64,000 nucleotides of DNA. It comes from CAWIDU01 sp963835055 (lineage in GTDB: Bacteria > Patescibacteriota > Saccharimonadia > Saccharimonadales > UBA4665). Under the pieces are notes generated by a model that did no database searches, was not told the origin of the DNA, and was given only the letters and a program-made list of their open reading frames with translations. The position numbers and the translations under genes are program-made. Each line of letters begins with the position of its first letter. The first letter of the stretch is position 1. Shown in pieces: positions 1 through 7,677 of the stretch. The stretch is from positions 434,001 to 498,000 of the forward strand of contig CAWIDU010000001.1 of NCBI GenBank assembly GCA_963835055.1, given 5' to 3'.

Positions 1-1190
1 CGTCGCCACCAACAAGATCGATAAAGAGGGCGCCGACATCAACCGTGTCAAGCAGCAATTATCGAACACGATCTAATAATCGAAGAGTGGGGCGGCGACA
101 CCGTCGTCCTGCCGGTCTCGGCCAAGACCAAGGATGGCATTCCGGAACTGCTCGACATGATTTTGCTGGTCACCGATGTCGAAGAATTGAAGGCTGACAT
201 TGATGTACCGGCCCGCGGCCTGATTATTGAAGCCCACGTTGAACAGGGACGCGGCCCGGTCGCCCACGCCTGATCGAGGCCGGTCAGCTGAAGCCGGCGA
301 TTTCATCGTCGCCGGCGGCAGCTATGCCAAGGTCCGCAATCTGGAAACTACCGATGGCAAGCCGCTCAAAGTCGCCACGCCGTCGATGCCGGTGGCCATA
401 CTGGCTTCAAAACCTTACCGGAATTCGGCGATGAATTCGTGGCCGTGGCCAATGAGAAAGAAGCCCGCGCCCAGTCAGCCGGTACCGCTCAAACCGCCAA
501 TCGGCCAGCATGGCCGCAGTGGACATCGGCAGCGCCGAGCTGATTCGCCTAATAAACCGCGACAACGAACTAGAAGAGTTCAACATTATTGTCAAAGCCG
601 ATGTCCAGGGCTCGCTGACCTCTGTTATGGACAGCCTCAAGAGCCTCGGCACCGACGAAGTCGCCGTCCGCCTCGTCGGCGCTGGCATTGGACCAGTTAA
701 CGAGAACGACCTGCATCTGGCCCACAGCTCCGGCGCTGTCATCTACGGCTTCAACGTCAACCTGCCGGCCAGCAGCAAGCAGCAAGCCGGCCGCGACAAG
801 ATCCACGTCCGCCTCTACAAAGTGATTTACGAACTTATTGACGACGTTAAAGAAGAATTATCGAAGCGCCTGCGCCCAGAAATTATTGAAACCGAGCTCG
901 GCCGCTTGATTGTTAAAGGCATCTTCAAGACTACCCGCACCGAAGTTATTTGTGGTGGCGAAGTCACCAATGGCAAACTAACGGTACCGGCCTTGGCCCG
1001 CGTCACCCGCGGCAAAGAAGCACTCATGGACGTCGAAGTCACCGGCCTGAAACGCGGCCCGGCCGAGGCCAAAGAAGTCGTCGAAGGCGAGATGTGTGGC
1101 ATGAGCCTCATGACGCCCAAAAGATTAGATTTGCAAGAAGGCGACCGCATCGACGTTTTCACCCGTGCCGCCGTCGACCGCACGCTCTAA
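1..1190 (+). CDS. infB: translation initiation factor IF-2, C-terminal part (frameshifted here)
   Basis: GTPase that delivers initiator fMet-tRNA to the 30S subunit. The window opens inside the G domain: the NKxD guanine-specificity motif (NKID) is read at 11-22. Domain II follows (VPARGLIIEAHVEQG near 205-250), then the IF-2 core domain (LVGAGIGPVNENDLHLA near 675-725) and the C-terminal fMet-tRNA-binding barrel, ending at TAA 1188-1190. The frame is broken by single-base losses near 61, 267, 290, 398 and 507; restoring one base at each gives continuous IF-2 sequence. From 510 to the end it is intact. infB is essential and single-copy, so the breaks are probably sequencing errors. The 5' end is outside the window. 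Confidence 0.93.
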
Positions 1191-1230
1191 AACTAGGCGG
1201 GATTTCTTACAGATTTATGCCAGAAAATGG

Positions 1231-1236
1231 TACAAT
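1231..1236 (+). promoter_or_regulatory. -10 element TACAAT
   Basis: TACAAT lies 20 nt before ATG 1257, so the next gene probably has its own short-leader promoter rather than relying on infB read-through. It also overlaps an upstream in-frame ATG (1227), which argues for 1257 as the real start. Confidence 0.45.
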
Positions 1237-1256
1237 ACAGGGACGAAAGTACAATC

Positions 1257-1877
1257 ATGATCAAGATTGACAACAGTTTATTAGACGAAATCGGCCTGGG
1301 CGGCTTGCCAGAGGCCGAGAAGAGTAGTTTCTTGAAGCACGTTTATGAAACGCTGGAAATGCGCGTCGGTATTCGCCTAGCCGACCAGATGAGCAACGAG
1401 CAGCTCGACGAGTTCGAGCGCTACTTCGAAGCCAAGGACGACGCTGGCGCTTTCAAGTGGCTGGAGACCAACTTCCCGAATTATAAGGATATCGTCCAAC
1501 AGGAATTCGACAAATTAAGGGCCGAAGTCCAGCAGTCGGCGCCGCAAATCCTAGCCGCTAGCCAGGCTCAGGCCGCGAATCCCGGTCAAGCCGCCGCTAT
1601 GCCTGCCGCGCCGCCTCAAATGCCTCCTCAGGCCCTGGCTCCAGCCCCACAAACCCCGCAACCGCAACCAGCTTATAATCCAGCTCCTACCCCGGCTCCT
1701 ATGCCGCAACAACCAATGCCACAGGCTCCGGCTGCTCAGCCATACTTCCCACCAGCTCAGCCGATACAGGCCCAGCCGCCAGTTCAACCAGCCTTTAGTC
1801 CGCCGCTTCAAACACCTTACGCACCACCACAGTCCGACTTTCCGGCCCAGCAACCACCGGCTGGCCCCGGAATCTAA
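1257..1877 (+). CDS. uncharacterised protein, conserved N-terminal domain plus Pro/Gln-rich tail (DUF5663-like)
   Basis: About 206 residues. The first 100 are acidic and helical (MIKIDNSLLDEIG..., then LNxx-type helices with FERYFEAKD), resembling the small CPR domain I know as DUF5663; this name is from memory. From about residue 105 the protein becomes Pro/Ala/Gln-rich (repeated PQ, PAP, QPP), so it is disordered and possibly surface or scaffold-like. No signal peptide or membrane segment. ATG 1257 is preferred over ATG 1227 because the latter overlaps the TACAAT promoter element. It follows infB where rbfA/truB often sit. Function unknown. Confidence 0.75.
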   Translation: MIKIDNSLLDEIGLGGLPEAEKSSFLKHVYETLEMRVGIRLADQMSNEQLDEFERYFEAKDDAGAFKWLETNFPNYKDIVQQEFDKLRAEVQQSAPQILAASQAQAANPGQAAAMPAAPPQMPPQALAPAPQTPQPQPAYNPAPTPAPMPQQPMPQAPAAQPYFPPAQPIQAQPPVQPAFSPPLQTPYAPPQSDFPAQQPPAGPGI

Positions 1878-1882
1878 ACTGC

Positions 1883-2806
1883 TTATTTCAAATTCTTTGA
1901 ATAACCGGCCAGGAAAGCCTCAATGAGCATCTCCTTTTTGCCGGCAGGGATCAGTCGCACAATACTCAATAAATCTTTGCCGGTACCGACGAGTAAAGTC
2001 TTGTCTTTGACCTCCATCCTGCCTGGGACTATCCGGCTAGCTCCATCATGCTTCACAACATGAGCATGAGTAATGACGGCTTCAACAGAGCCCAGCTTGG
2101 TTCGGCTGCGTGGCCATTCTACGAAGGCGCGGATTTCGCGTTCTAGTTCGGCGGCCGGTTTCTTCCAGTCGATAATGCCGTCGGCCTTGGTCAGCTTTCG
2201 CGAATATGAGACTTTCCGCTTAGTAATATTTTGCGGCGTGCCCTTTTTCGGCGCGGCGAGATAGTCGGGCACGGTCTTCTGCAGTAGCATATTACTGAAA
2301 TTTATTAAATGTTCGGTCAGTAGCGGTCCAGTGATGCCGGGCGGCAACTCGTAGGTGCCATAGGCCAGCAACGGGCCTTCATCGAGACCGGCGGTCAGCT
2401 GCATCAGGCTGACGCCGGTATCTTTTTGACCGCTCAAGATGGCAAAACTGATCGGGTCGGCACCGCGCCACTCCGGTAGGATCGAGAAATGGCTATTAAT
2501 AATACCCAGCGGGAAGTAGTCGATTACGGCCTGCGAGATGATAATGCCGAAGTCGATCAGGATGCCGAGGCGGCTTTTGACCGGCTTCTTGGCGAACAGT
2601 TTGTCCAATTCACCTCTGTTACTGGCGGTCAAAACTTTCAAATTCAAATCTTCGGCCGCCGCCATAACTGGTGCCTCTTCCTTGTGGTGCGGCGGGGCGG
2701 GCTTGGTAATGACGGCTTCGATCGGGAAGTCCTTGGCCAGCAACTTGAGGCTGGCGGCGGCCACCGGCCCACTACCGAAGAAGACGATCGATTCATTAAT
2801 CTTCAT
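1883..2806 (-). CDS. fmt: methionyl-tRNA formyltransferase
   Basis: Formylates Met-tRNA(fMet) with 10-formyl-THF in the cytoplasm. 307 residues, full family length. The formyltransferase signature NSHFSILPEWRGADP is at 104-118, giving the catalytic Asn104 and His106, and Asp142 in GLDEGP completes the triad. A C-terminal tRNA-binding OB-like domain follows (about 205-307, with KADGIIDWKKPA). It works with def (next minus-strand gene upstream) in the fMet cycle. In many bacteria priA-def-fmt form one operon; here the order is kept, but a plus-strand cassette of two membrane proteins separates def from fmt, so fmt must have its own promoter. Confidence 0.95.
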   Translation of the reverse strand: MKINESIVFFGSGPVAAASLKLLAKDFPIEAVITKPAPPHHKEEAPVMAAAEDLNLKVLTASNRGELDKLFAKKPVKSRLGILIDFGIIISQAVIDYFPLGIINSHFSILPEWRGADPISFAILSGQKDTGVSLMQLTAGLDEGPLLAYGTYELPPGITGPLLTEHLINFSNMLLQKTVPDYLAAPKKGTPQNITKRKVSYSRKLTKADGIIDWKKPAAELEREIRAFVEWPRSRTKLGSVEAVITHAHVVKHDGASRIVPGRMEVKDKTLLVGTGKDLLSIVRLIPAGKKEMLIEAFLAGYSKNLK

Positions 2807-2843
2807 ATCTTATTATTGTACTCTATTTCCAGAGGTCATGTGA

Positions 2844-2872
2844 TTTACTTTTCATTATATTTATGCTAAAAT
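2844..2872 (+). promoter_or_regulatory. promoter TTTACT-17-TAAAAT (extended -10)
   Basis: -35 TTTACT (2844-2849), 17-bp spacer, -10 TAAAAT (2867-2872) preceded by TG at 2864-2865. It points to a transcript starting near 2879 with a leader of about 130 nt before the first small membrane protein. Confidence 0.55.
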
Positions 2873-2887
2873 ACTCCTGTTTCGTCG

Positions 2888-2985
2888 AGGTGGAGACATC
2901 TCCGAAGCACCTTAACAAGCTCTCTGTTACTTCTGTTGAGAAGCCAAGTTTGAAACTTAGTTTTGGATTTCGTTTCTCAACAGAA
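2888..2985 (+). promoter_or_regulatory. folded 5' leader with two hairpins
   Basis: The leader holds a short hairpin (AGGTG 2888-2892 with CACCT 2908-2912, inner GAG/CTC) and a perfect 12-bp stem, TTCTGTTGAGAA (2931-2942) with TTCTCAACAGAA (2974-2985). The 31-nt loop itself contains the self-complementary AAGTTT-G-AAACTT. The long stem ends 10 nt before the AAAGG ribosome site of the gene at 3009. An attenuator or protein-binding leader is possible; it matches no riboswitch class I recognise. Confidence 0.5.
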
Positions 2986-3008
2986 ACCACAACCTAAAGG
3001 TGAATTAG

Positions 3009-3203
3009 ATGTTGATTCTTTCAGCAGCGCTCATCCAAACCAGGGGAATGCTTATCCTCACTATTAGTGCGGGGATTATTGTCCTCATCGGCTTCATTGC
3101 CGTATTCATCGATGATGATGGGTCGTATGGATTCCTGGTGATAATCATCGCACTTTTGATGTTCATCGCTGGGCTGCTAGCCGAGTTAGTAAATAAGTCC
3201 TAA
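3009..3203 (+). CDS. small membrane protein, two transmembrane segments
   Basis: 64 residues. Two hydrophobic helices (about 14-33 and 41-60) are joined by an acidic turn containing IDDDGS. No cysteine or catalytic motif. Start ATG 3009 has AAAGG 8 nt upstream. It is followed 48 nt later by a second membrane protein, so the pair is probably co-transcribed from the promoter at 2844. Codon choice is more AT-rich than in the flanking fmt and def, and the pair lies on the opposite strand between them, which suggests a later insertion. Function unknown. Confidence 0.65.
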   Translation: MLILSAALIQTRGMLILTISAGIIVLIGFIAVFIDDDGSYGFLVIIIALLMFIAGLLAELVNKS

Positions 3204-3251
3204 AGAAAGGCCATATCAGCTAGTCGATCACAACCATGAAATGGAGGTGGC

Positions 3252-3542
3252 ATGCACCCCGCAATAGACGCGTCATTAACGTTGGCAAGTACAGGACCCT
3301 CACCCGTATGGTTTTGGGTTGTAATCGCGTCGTTTTGTATGTCCTTCTGGGGGATGATCATCGTATATATCATCCAGCCAAAAAGGGTCATCGCCATGAT
3401 GTTCATTACGGAGATCATTGGCTTCATCTTGGCGTTGGTTGTAATCCTCTTTGGTCCATCGGGCACAACCGATTCGGTCGCTTGGTTTTGTGCCATTTTG
3501 CCAATCGGCTACGCGACTTGGATAGCCATCAGGGCTTCCTGA
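3252..3542 (+). CDS. small membrane protein, three transmembrane segments
   Basis: 96 residues with hydrophobic helices at about 18-40, 48-67 and 74-93 and few charges between them (QPKR after helix 1). A GGAGG ribosome site sits 5 nt before ATG 3252. It is the second gene of the two-gene cassette between fmt and def. The stop is followed by strongly folding DNA (3567-3697). I recognise no family. The gene pair plus hairpins could be a small membrane toxin-like or stress module, but nothing in the sequence proves this. Confidence 0.65.
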   Translation: MHPAIDASLTLASTGPSPVWFWVVIASFCMSFWGMIIVYIIQPKRVIAMMFITEIIGFILALVVILFGPSGTTDSVAWFCAILPIGYATWIAIRAS

Positions 3543-3566
3543 CGTTTTAACAGATGAGCTTTAACC

Positions 3567-3645
3567 GGGGGAGGGTTAGGAAAATCTAAGGTAAGCTTGA
3601 GTGCAATTTTGCTCTCGCCCAACCATTTTTTCCTAACCTTCCTCC
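3567..3645. repeat. 18-bp perfect inverted repeat with inner hairpin
   Basis: The arm 3567-3584 (GGGGGAGGGTTAGGAAAA) pairs without interruption, with two G-T pairs, to 3628-3645. The 43-nt loop contains a second hairpin (GAG-GCAA / TTGC-CTC, 3599-3616). It lies between the convergent ends of the membrane-protein pair and def, so it could serve as a two-way terminator, but neither side has a clear T-run. Confidence 0.75.
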
Positions 3646-3661
3646 TGCAGTACCCCAAGCT

Positions 3662-3697
3662 GACAAATAATTGTCGGTTTAGGAAATTGCAGGAAGT
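3662..3697. repeat. secondary hairpin and partial repeat of the long stem
   Basis: GACAA (3662-3666) pairs with TTGTC (3671-3675). Just after, GGTTTAGGAAATTGCAGGAAG repeats the left arm of the long stem in altered form, and its TGCAGGAAG could pair with CTTCCTCCTGCA (3639-3650), competing with the long stem. Switch-like pairing is possible but not shown. Confidence 0.45.
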
Positions 3698-4273
3698 TTA
3701 TTGCCAGAGGCTGGCATTGTTTTCGACGTCTTTCTTATAATCTAGGGGCTCGAGTTTGCCGGCGACGGTTAATTTGTAGAAAGCCTCGGGGTGATCCTTG
3801 ATGTGGTCGATGAAAACGATGCCGTGACAGTGGTCGATTTCGTGTTGCAGAATGCGCGCCAAGAAGTCCTCGGCAGTCACCCGAAAGACTTTGCCGTTGA
3901 GGTCCAGGGCTTTGACCTTGACCTTGCTGTAACGGGGGACTTTGCCATAAATGTCGGGCACGCTGAGGCAGCCTTCGAAGTCGGCGACGATTTCGCCCTC
4001 GCGCTTGGTGATTTCTGGATTGATGAGGACGGTGAAGTCGTGATCTTCCTTGTTGTCGTACTCGTCGCGGACAATGATGATCTTGTACAGCCGGTCGATT
4101 TGGACGGCGGCCAGGGCGACGCCGACCTCATGGGCGCGGCTGGCGTCCCAGTTCAGCGTGGCGTCGCGCATGTCGCTGACGATTTGCCGAATTTCCGGCG
4201 TGATGACGCCGACCTTCTTGGATTTCTGCCGCAGGTGCGGATTCGGCAAGGCGATGATGTCGTCTTTGGTCAT
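3698..4273 (-). CDS. def: peptide deformylase
   Basis: Fe/Zn hydrolase that removes the N-formyl group from new proteins. 191 residues. All three family motifs are present: GVALAAVQ (51-58; family consensus GxGLAAxQ, so the second Gly is Ala here), EGCLSVP (100-106, metal ligand Cys102) and HEIDH (144-148, metal ligands His144/His148 and catalytic Glu145). Pairs functionally with fmt and with methionine aminopeptidase at 8.2 kb. It lies between fmt and priA on the same strand but is separated from both by plus-strand genes. Confidence 0.95.
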   Translation of the reverse strand: MTKDDIIALPNPHLRQKSKKVGVITPEIRQIVSDMRDATLNWDASRAHEVGVALAAVQIDRLYKIIIVRDEYDNKEDHDFTVLINPEITKREGEIVADFEGCLSVPDIYGKVPRYSKVKVKALDLNGKVFRVTAEDFLARILQHEIDHCHGIVFIDHIKDHPEAFYKLTVAGKLEPLDYKKDVENNASLWQ

Positions 4274-4353
4274 AATTCCCGCTCATTATACCGGAAGCTT
4301 ATCTTAACGTCACTCCGACTAGTGAAATTAAGCGAAGTTATGAAAGGAATTCT

Positions 4354-4382
4354 TTGACAATCAATCCATTTATGAGTATAAT
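4354..4382 (+). promoter_or_regulatory. consensus sigma-70 promoter TTGACA-17-TATAAT
   Basis: Both hexamers are perfect: TTGACA 4354-4359, TATAAT 4377-4382, spacer exactly 17 bp. The -10 ends 7 nt before ATG 4390, so transcription should start at or beside the start codon. This is the strongest promoter match in the window. Confidence 0.85.
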
Positions 4383-4389
4383 ATCTTTC

Positions 4390-4602
4390 ATGAATCACGA
4401 GTTTCCATTATTTCAATATGAAGAATTGAATACCGGCGAATTACCCGAACGCCGGCCGCTTCCGGGGCGCACTCCAATTCCTGAACGCACCCCAGTTCCC
4501 GAACGAGGACCGCTTCCAGATCGCACACCTTTGCCCGAACGCAGCCCACTCCCCGAGCGCAGCCCTCTGCCAGAACGCGCTCCGCTTCCCGAACAAAACT
4601 AG
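4390..4602 (+). CDS. PLPERx hexapeptide-repeat protein
   Basis: 70 residues. After MNHEFPLFQYEELNTGE the protein consists of about nine tandem hexapeptides of the form (R/S/T)PLPER, with variants PIPER, PVPER and PLPDR. The repeats are visible in the DNA as degenerate 18-bp units, so they arose by duplication and then diverged at third positions while keeping the peptide. There is no signal peptide or membrane segment. The alternating Pro pattern predicts an extended polyproline-like rod with regularly spaced acid/base pairs. ATG 4390 is chosen because the upstream TTG (4354) is itself the -35 box. It sits opposite priA/def. Function unknown. Confidence 0.7.
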   Translation: MNHEFPLFQYEELNTGELPERRPLPGRTPIPERTPVPERGPLPDRTPLPERSPLPERSPLPERAPLPEQN

Positions 4603-4611
4603 ATCTGGATA

Positions 4612-6546
4612 CTAAAGGAGGTCGAGGGGGTCGAGGTCGTAGGACCAGTTGGCCGGTAAGTTGGCGATGATTTTCAATAGTTCGCCGCGGTCGCGGGCTT
4701 TGATGACCAGTTGCCATTGGAACTTGTTCTGAAGTTTTTCGTAAAAGCTCGGCGCCGGGCCTTCGACGCGGACTTTGTAGCCGCCGGTTTCGATGTCGTG
4801 TTTGAGGTTTTCGGCGCCGGTTTCGGCGGAAGCGATGGTTGCTCGTCGGACGGTTAATTTCAAGAGGTAGCAGAAAGGCGGGAAGAGGAATTCTTTCCGG
4901 GACTCTAATTCATTTTTATAAAAATTTTCATAATTATTGGAAATGGCGTCTTGGAGGACTGGATGATCGGGGTGATAAGTTTGGATTATGGCCCGGCCGG
5001 CGACGTGGCCGCGACCGATGCGCCCGAGAACCTGGGAGATTAATTGAAAGGTGCGCTCCTGGGCCGAAAAATCGGGCATGTACAGGCTGGTGTCAGCCAG
5101 CAGGATGCCGAGGGTGCTGAGGCGGGGCAGATCGATCCCCTTGGCCAGCAGTTGGGTGCCGACTAGGATGTCGAAGTCGCCTTGTTTGACCTGGTCGTAG
5201 AGCTGGTCGAAGCGCTCGGCCTTGAGGTTGTCGGTGTCGAAACGGGCGACGCGGGCGTTGGGGAAGAGTTTCCTGACCTCGTCGACGATGGCTTTGGTGC
5301 CGGCGGTCTTGAAAACGATGTCGGCGTGGCCGCAGTTGGGGCAGCTGCTGGGCGCCGGCTCGTGGTGGTCGCAGCTGTGGCAGCGCAGTTCGTGGTGATC
5401 GCCGTGGTAGGTCAGCGGCAGGTCGCAGTGCGGGCAGGTGGCCTGCCAGCCACAATTTTCGCACATCACCAGCCGGGCGGTGCCGCGGCGGTTGAGGTAG
5501 AGCAGGCTTTGCTCACTGCGCGACAGGGCGCCATCAAGCGTCTTTAACAGGGGTGAACTGAGCCAGGACGAACGACTGAAGAGATTGTGCTCTTTGCGGT
5601 CGACGATGACGATTTCGGTGTCTGGATGGGGATTTTGCGGAGCTAATTTAGTCAAACTAATTATTGGTTTATGCTTCTGCTCGGCCAGGTAATAGTCGCT
5701 GATGGAGGGTGTGGCCGAGCCCAGCACCAAGGTCGATGGCGTCAGCTGCGTCAGCCGGCTGGCCACTCGGCCGGTTTGGTACTGCGGCGCTTGCTCTTGT
5801 TTGTAGGCGGCTTCGTGGGCTTCGTCGAGGACGATCAAACCGAGCTTGGCCACCGGGCTGAACAGGGCGGAGCGAGGACCGATGATGATGACCGGCTCGG
5901 TGGCTTGGAGGGCCGCTAGCCAGGCGGCGCGGCGCTCGGCTGGGGTTTGCTTGGAGTGGCTGACGATCACGCGATCGCCAAACACGGCTCGAAAGTTGTC
6001 AGCCAGTTGGGTGGTCAGGCTGATTTCCGGCGTCAGGATGATAGCTGATTGGCCGGCTGCAATGGCGCGGGCCGCCAGCTCAATATACAGCCGGGTTTTG
6101 CCGCTGCCGGTGACGCCGTGCAACAGATAGGTGTCGTGATTTTTCATAGCTGACAGGGCTGATTTCTGCTCAGCCGTGAGCGGCGGTAATTTGGCCAATG
6201 ATGGTTTCGGAAAGGCAACTGATTTCTTCTCAATTGATTTGTCAGTAAAACTGGCCGGTAATAGTTGCTGGGTCAGGAAACCGAGTGGCGCTGGATAGTA
6301 AGTTTGCAACCAGCTGGCTAGTTTCAAGAGGTGAGGCGGCAGGGACGGCAAGTCGTAAACCTCGGTGATAGGCTTGGTCCGGAAACGCGGCTGAGTCGTC
6401 ACGCCGCTGACCACGCCGAGCACCAGTTCACGCTGCAGCTCGACCTGCACCAAGCCGCCGACCGGCAGCCGTTGATCGCTGGAATATGTCAGCGGCTCGC
6501 TGCCGTGATAGCGGCTAGAGCGCACCCACACCAAGTAGTAATACAT
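4612..6546 (-). CDS. priA: primosomal replication helicase PriA
   Basis: 3'-5' helicase that reloads the replisome at stalled forks. 644 residues, somewhat short for the family (about 730). The N-terminal DNA-binding domain (1-105) is followed by a RecA-like core with Walker A GVTGSGKT (144-151) and DEAH (241-244). Eight zinc-binding cysteines (362, 365, 371, 374, 389, 392, 402, 405) form the PriA-specific double zinc module, and the helicase C-terminal domain follows (AGRAIIQTYHPDHP). The zinc module separates it from UvrB/RecG-type helicases. It heads the priA-def-fmt order on the minus strand. Confidence 0.96.
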   Translation of the reverse strand: MYYYLVWVRSSRYHGSEPLTYSSDQRLPVGGLVQVELQRELVLGVVSGVTTQPRFRTKPITEVYDLPSLPPHLLKLASWLQTYYPAPLGFLTQQLLPASFTDKSIEKKSVAFPKPSLAKLPPLTAEQKSALSAMKNHDTYLLHGVTGSGKTRLYIELAARAIAAGQSAIILTPEISLTTQLADNFRAVFGDRVIVSHSKQTPAERRAAWLAALQATEPVIIIGPRSALFSPVAKLGLIVLDEAHEAAYKQEQAPQYQTGRVASRLTQLTPSTLVLGSATPSISDYYLAEQKHKPIISLTKLAPQNPHPDTEIVIVDRKEHNLFSRSSWLSSPLLKTLDGALSRSEQSLLYLNRRGTARLVMCENCGWQATCPHCDLPLTYHGDHHELRCHSCDHHEPAPSSCPNCGHADIVFKTAGTKAIVDEVRKLFPNARVARFDTDNLKAERFDQLYDQVKQGDFDILVGTQLLAKGIDLPRLSTLGILLADTSLYMPDFSAQERTFQLISQVLGRIGRGHVAGRAIIQTYHPDHPVLQDAISNNYENFYKNELESRKEFLFPPFCYLLKLTVRRATIASAETGAENLKHDIETGGYKVRVEGPAPSFYEKLQNKFQWQLVIKARDRGELLKIIANLPANWSYDLDPLDLL

Positions 6547-6585
6547 ATATATAGGTTACAGCTTCTGACGGCCGAAACGAAAGAC

Positions 6586-6614
6586 TTGCCAAAGCCCGGA
6601 GCCGCGACTATACT
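6586..6614 (+). promoter_or_regulatory. promoter TTGCCA-17-TATACT
   Basis: -35 TTGCCA (6586-6591), 17-bp spacer, -10 TATACT (6609-6614). Drives the small winged-helix gene at 6656 with a leader of about 35 nt; divergent from priA. Confidence 0.6.
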
Positions 6615-6655
6615 AAAACCTAACGTTGTTTGGATAACAATAAGGGGCTTAGAGC

Positions 6656-6946
6656 ATGTTGGATGTCTTCATCACTTCGAGGGTTCGCCGCAAGATCATT
6701 GTCATCTATGCCAAGTACCCCGATTTCAAGACTCATGTCAGGGGTCTAGCCAAACTTATCAAGGAAGACGCCGGCAATATCCAACGTGAACTGAAGCGGC
6801 TCGAGAAGGTCGGTTTCCTGACCAGCGAGCGCCAAGGCAATACCAAAGTTTACTCCACCAACAAGCACTTCCCAATCTTCCGCGAGCTGCAAAGTATCGT
6901 GTTGAAGTCACAACGCTCGACGCGCCAGAAGCGTGTCACCGGCTAA
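6656..6946 (+). CDS. small winged-helix DNA-binding protein
   Basis: 96 residues, almost entirely one winged helix-turn-helix: SRVRRKIIVIYAKYP helix, then AKLIKEDAGNIQRELKRLEKVGFL as the recognition region, and a wing SERQGNTKVYSTN. This is the ArsR/MarR-like fold seen in small regulators with no effector domain. The basic C-terminus is SQRSTRQKRVTG. An AAGGGG ribosome site precedes ATG 6656. No sensor residues (for example metal-binding Cys) are present. Target unknown; priA upstream is divergent and could be one, by position only. Confidence 0.75.
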   Translation: MLDVFITSRVRRKIIVIYAKYPDFKTHVRGLAKLIKEDAGNIQRELKRLEKVGFLTSERQGNTKVYSTNKHFPIFRELQSIVLKSQRSTRQKRVTG

Positions 6947-6987
6947 TTTATGCCGCAGTGGGGCTTGCATAAATCACCCCTGTTCGC

Positions 6988-6993
6988 TACAAT
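6988..6993 (+). promoter_or_regulatory. -10 TACAAT of rpsU
   Basis: TACAAT ends 9 nt before ATG 7003, giving at most a 2-3 nt leader. Confidence 0.55.
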
Positions 6994-7002
6994 AACGTTC
7001 TG

Positions 7003-7218
7003 ATGATAGAAGTGAGTCGCAAGGATACCAAGGAATCGACGGAGAATTTACTCCGCCGTTTTAATCGTAAGGTCCAACAGTCGGGCAGCGTCGCCTTGGT
7101 CAAACAGAACCAATTTTTCCAGAAACCGACCAGTAAACCAGAGCGTCGCCGCAAAGCCATTATTCGTCAAGAGCGCAAAGCTGCCAAGCTTAAGAAAATC
7201 AAACTGGGGTTACGCTAG
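7003..7218 (+). CDS. rpsU: 30S ribosomal protein S21
   Basis: 71 residues. Matches S21 in size and in the pattern IEVSRKDTKESTENLLRRFNRKVQQSG, with a highly basic C-terminus (KPERRRKAIIRQERKAAKLKK). S21 sits beside the anti-Shine-Dalgarno end of 16S rRNA and assists initiation. The next gene, yqeY, starts 6 nt after the stop, the usual rpsU-yqeY pairing. No Shine-Dalgarno is visible; the -10 element just upstream suggests leaderless or near-leaderless expression. Confidence 0.93.
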   Translation: MIEVSRKDTKESTENLLRRFNRKVQQSGSVALVKQNQFFQKPTSKPERRRKAIIRQERKAAKLKKIKLGLR

Positions 7219-7224
7219 TTTAAG

Positions 7225-7677
7225 ATGTTGGAAGACAAGATTGAGCAGGACCTGAAAACCTCCCTGCTGGCCAGAGACTCCCAAACGGTCAGCACCTTGC
7301 GGGGGCTGAAGAGCGCCTTATTGAACCTCAAAGTCGCCACCGGCAAGCGCGACAGTGGCCTAAGTGAAGACGAAGTGCTTGGCGTCCTGACCAAACAGTC
7401 CAAGCAGCGCCAGGAAAGCGCTGACCTGTATGTTCAAGGTAAGGATCAGGCCCGGGCAGATGCTGAACTGGCCGAAAAGAAAATAATTGATGCTTATTTG
7501 CCGCCGCAGATGAGTGAAGCTGAGCTGCAACCGCTGATTGATAAAGCTATCCAAGATACTGGCGCCAGCGGGCCGGCGGACATGGGCAGGGTCATTGGCG
7601 CGGTGCGCGGCCAAACGGCCGGTAAGGCCGATGGGGCGATGATTGCTCGGTTAGTGAAGGAGAAATTGGGCGCATGA
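7225..7677 (+). CDS. yqeY: GatB/YqeY domain protein
   Basis: 150 residues, the whole YqeY length. An N-terminal helical bundle (EDKIEQDLKTSLLARDSQTVSTLRGLKSA...) precedes the domain shared with the tail of GatB (about 90-148: YLPPQMSEAELQPLIDKAI, then GRVIGAVRGQTAGKADGAMI). It probably binds tRNA or helps amidotransferase function; the precise role is unsettled in the family. Its stop overlaps the adk start by 4 nt (ATGA at 7674), so the two are translationally coupled. Confidence 0.9.
   Translation: MLEDKIEQDLKTSLLARDSQTVSTLRGLKSALLNLKVATGKRDSGLSEDEVLGVLTKQSKQRQESADLYVQGKDQARADAELAEKKIIDAYLPPQMSEAELQPLIDKAIQDTGASGPADMGRVIGAVRGQTAGKADGAMIARLVKEKLGA

Noticed and set aside
3560..3700. Integron attC-like site
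   Set aside because: The stem contains GTTAGG and CCTAAC, but in the wrong order for attC (RYYYAAC must be on the left), and no integrase is nearby.
4388..4717. 109-codon minus-strand reading across the PLPER gene and the end of priA
   Set aside because: It exists only because the repeat DNA has no stops on either strand; no promoter or ribosome site, and it overlaps priA.
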